Positions 63,970-64,000 of a stretch of DNA of 64,000 nucleotides are shown one piece after another (within the stretch, counting starts at the first letter, position 1; every line of letters starts with the position of its first letter). Under the pieces are notes generated by a model. The model was not told where the DNA came from. It saw only the letters and a list, made by a program, of their open reading frames with translations, and made no database searches. The position numbers and the translations under genes are program-made. The stretch is from CALZBJ01 sp945619025 (GTDB lineage: Bacteria > Pseudomonadota > Gammaproteobacteria > Cardiobacteriales > Wohlfahrtiimonadaceae), in NCBI GenBank assembly GCA_945619025.1, contig CALZBJ010000001.1, forward strand, positions 398,170 to 462,169, read 5' to 3'.

Positions 63970-64000
63970 GCCCTGGAGATGACCTACTCTCACATGGAAC
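63970..64000 (-). rRNA. 5S rRNA, 3' end (partial)
   Basis: On the minus strand the bases read CATGTGAGAGTAGGTCATCTCCAGG, the conserved 3' stem and loop of bacterial 5S rRNA (compare ATGCGAGAGTAGGGAACTGCCAGG in E. coli). The gene continues beyond the window, implying an rRNA operon on the minus strand to the right. Confidence 0.88.

Overview
The window looks like chromosomal DNA of a Gammaproteobacterium. The support is hslVU, dnaB, htpX, yciO, ycbK, mdtD-like and nudF-like genes, a class A RNase P RNA, tRNAs with encoded CCA ends, an ESPR-type autotransporter and a Pseudomonas-type wbp sugar pathway. The fairly AT-rich composition and gene mix would fit the Ignatzschineria/Wohlfahrtiimonas part of the class, but that placement is a guess. 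No phage, insertion sequence, plasmid origin or CRISPR array was seen.

Layout. (1) 1-6.7 kb: a surface-adhesin module. The N-terminus of a giant BapA-like adhesin (running off the left edge) and a small lipoprotein lie on the minus strand. They are divergent from a complete type I secretion system (TolC-like lipoprotein, LapB-type ABC transporter, HlyD-type adaptor). (2) 6.9-27.1 kb: an 18-gene minus-strand surface-polysaccharide (O-antigen or capsule, Wzx/Wzy-type) locus. From wzz it runs through wbpA-B-D-E (UDP-2,3-diacetamido-glucuronate pathway), wzx, a broken acyltransferase, GNAT, FemAB-like and deacetylase-like genes, wzy, two glycosyltransferases, a fused amidotransferase, and a pglC-D-E-F-type set that makes and transfers a di-N-acetyl-bacillosamine-like first sugar. 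The middle (about 11.5-21.7 kb) is visibly more AT-rich than either flank, as expected of horizontally exchanged O-antigen cores. (3) 27.2-32.4 kb: an OafA-type acyltransferase, moeB, an MliC-like lysozyme-inhibitor lipoprotein and hslVU. (4) 32.5-41.3 kb: a giant autotransporter broken into two overlapping reading frames, with modules of about 530 residues. (5) 41.8-47.2 kb: cca, a Pro-Arg-His tRNA cluster and a DctPQM TRAP transporter operon. (6) 47.3-55.1 kb: a MORN-repeat lipoprotein, CorA, LysR regulator, two MFS transporters, rnpB, prmC and htpX. (7) 55.3-57.7 kb: a second AT-rich glycan patch (GT4 glycosyltransferase and O-antigen ligase, convergent). (8) 57.9-64 kb: rplS, yciO, nudF, ycbK, dnaB with a downstream uncharacterised membrane protein, a periplasmic LigE-type DNA ligase, and the 3' end of a 5S rRNA on the minus strand.

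How the genes work together. Much of the window builds the cell surface: secreted and autotransported adhesins, a decorated polysaccharide with its polymerase, flippase and length regulator, and, separately, a ligase that could attach it to lipid A-core. The most unusual parts are the amidotransferase whose N-terminal glutaminase-like domain has Ser in place of the catalytic Cys2, the FemAB/GNAT/deacetylase trio inside the polysaccharide locus, the frameshifted modular autotransporter, and the uncharacterised protein encoded just behind dnaB.
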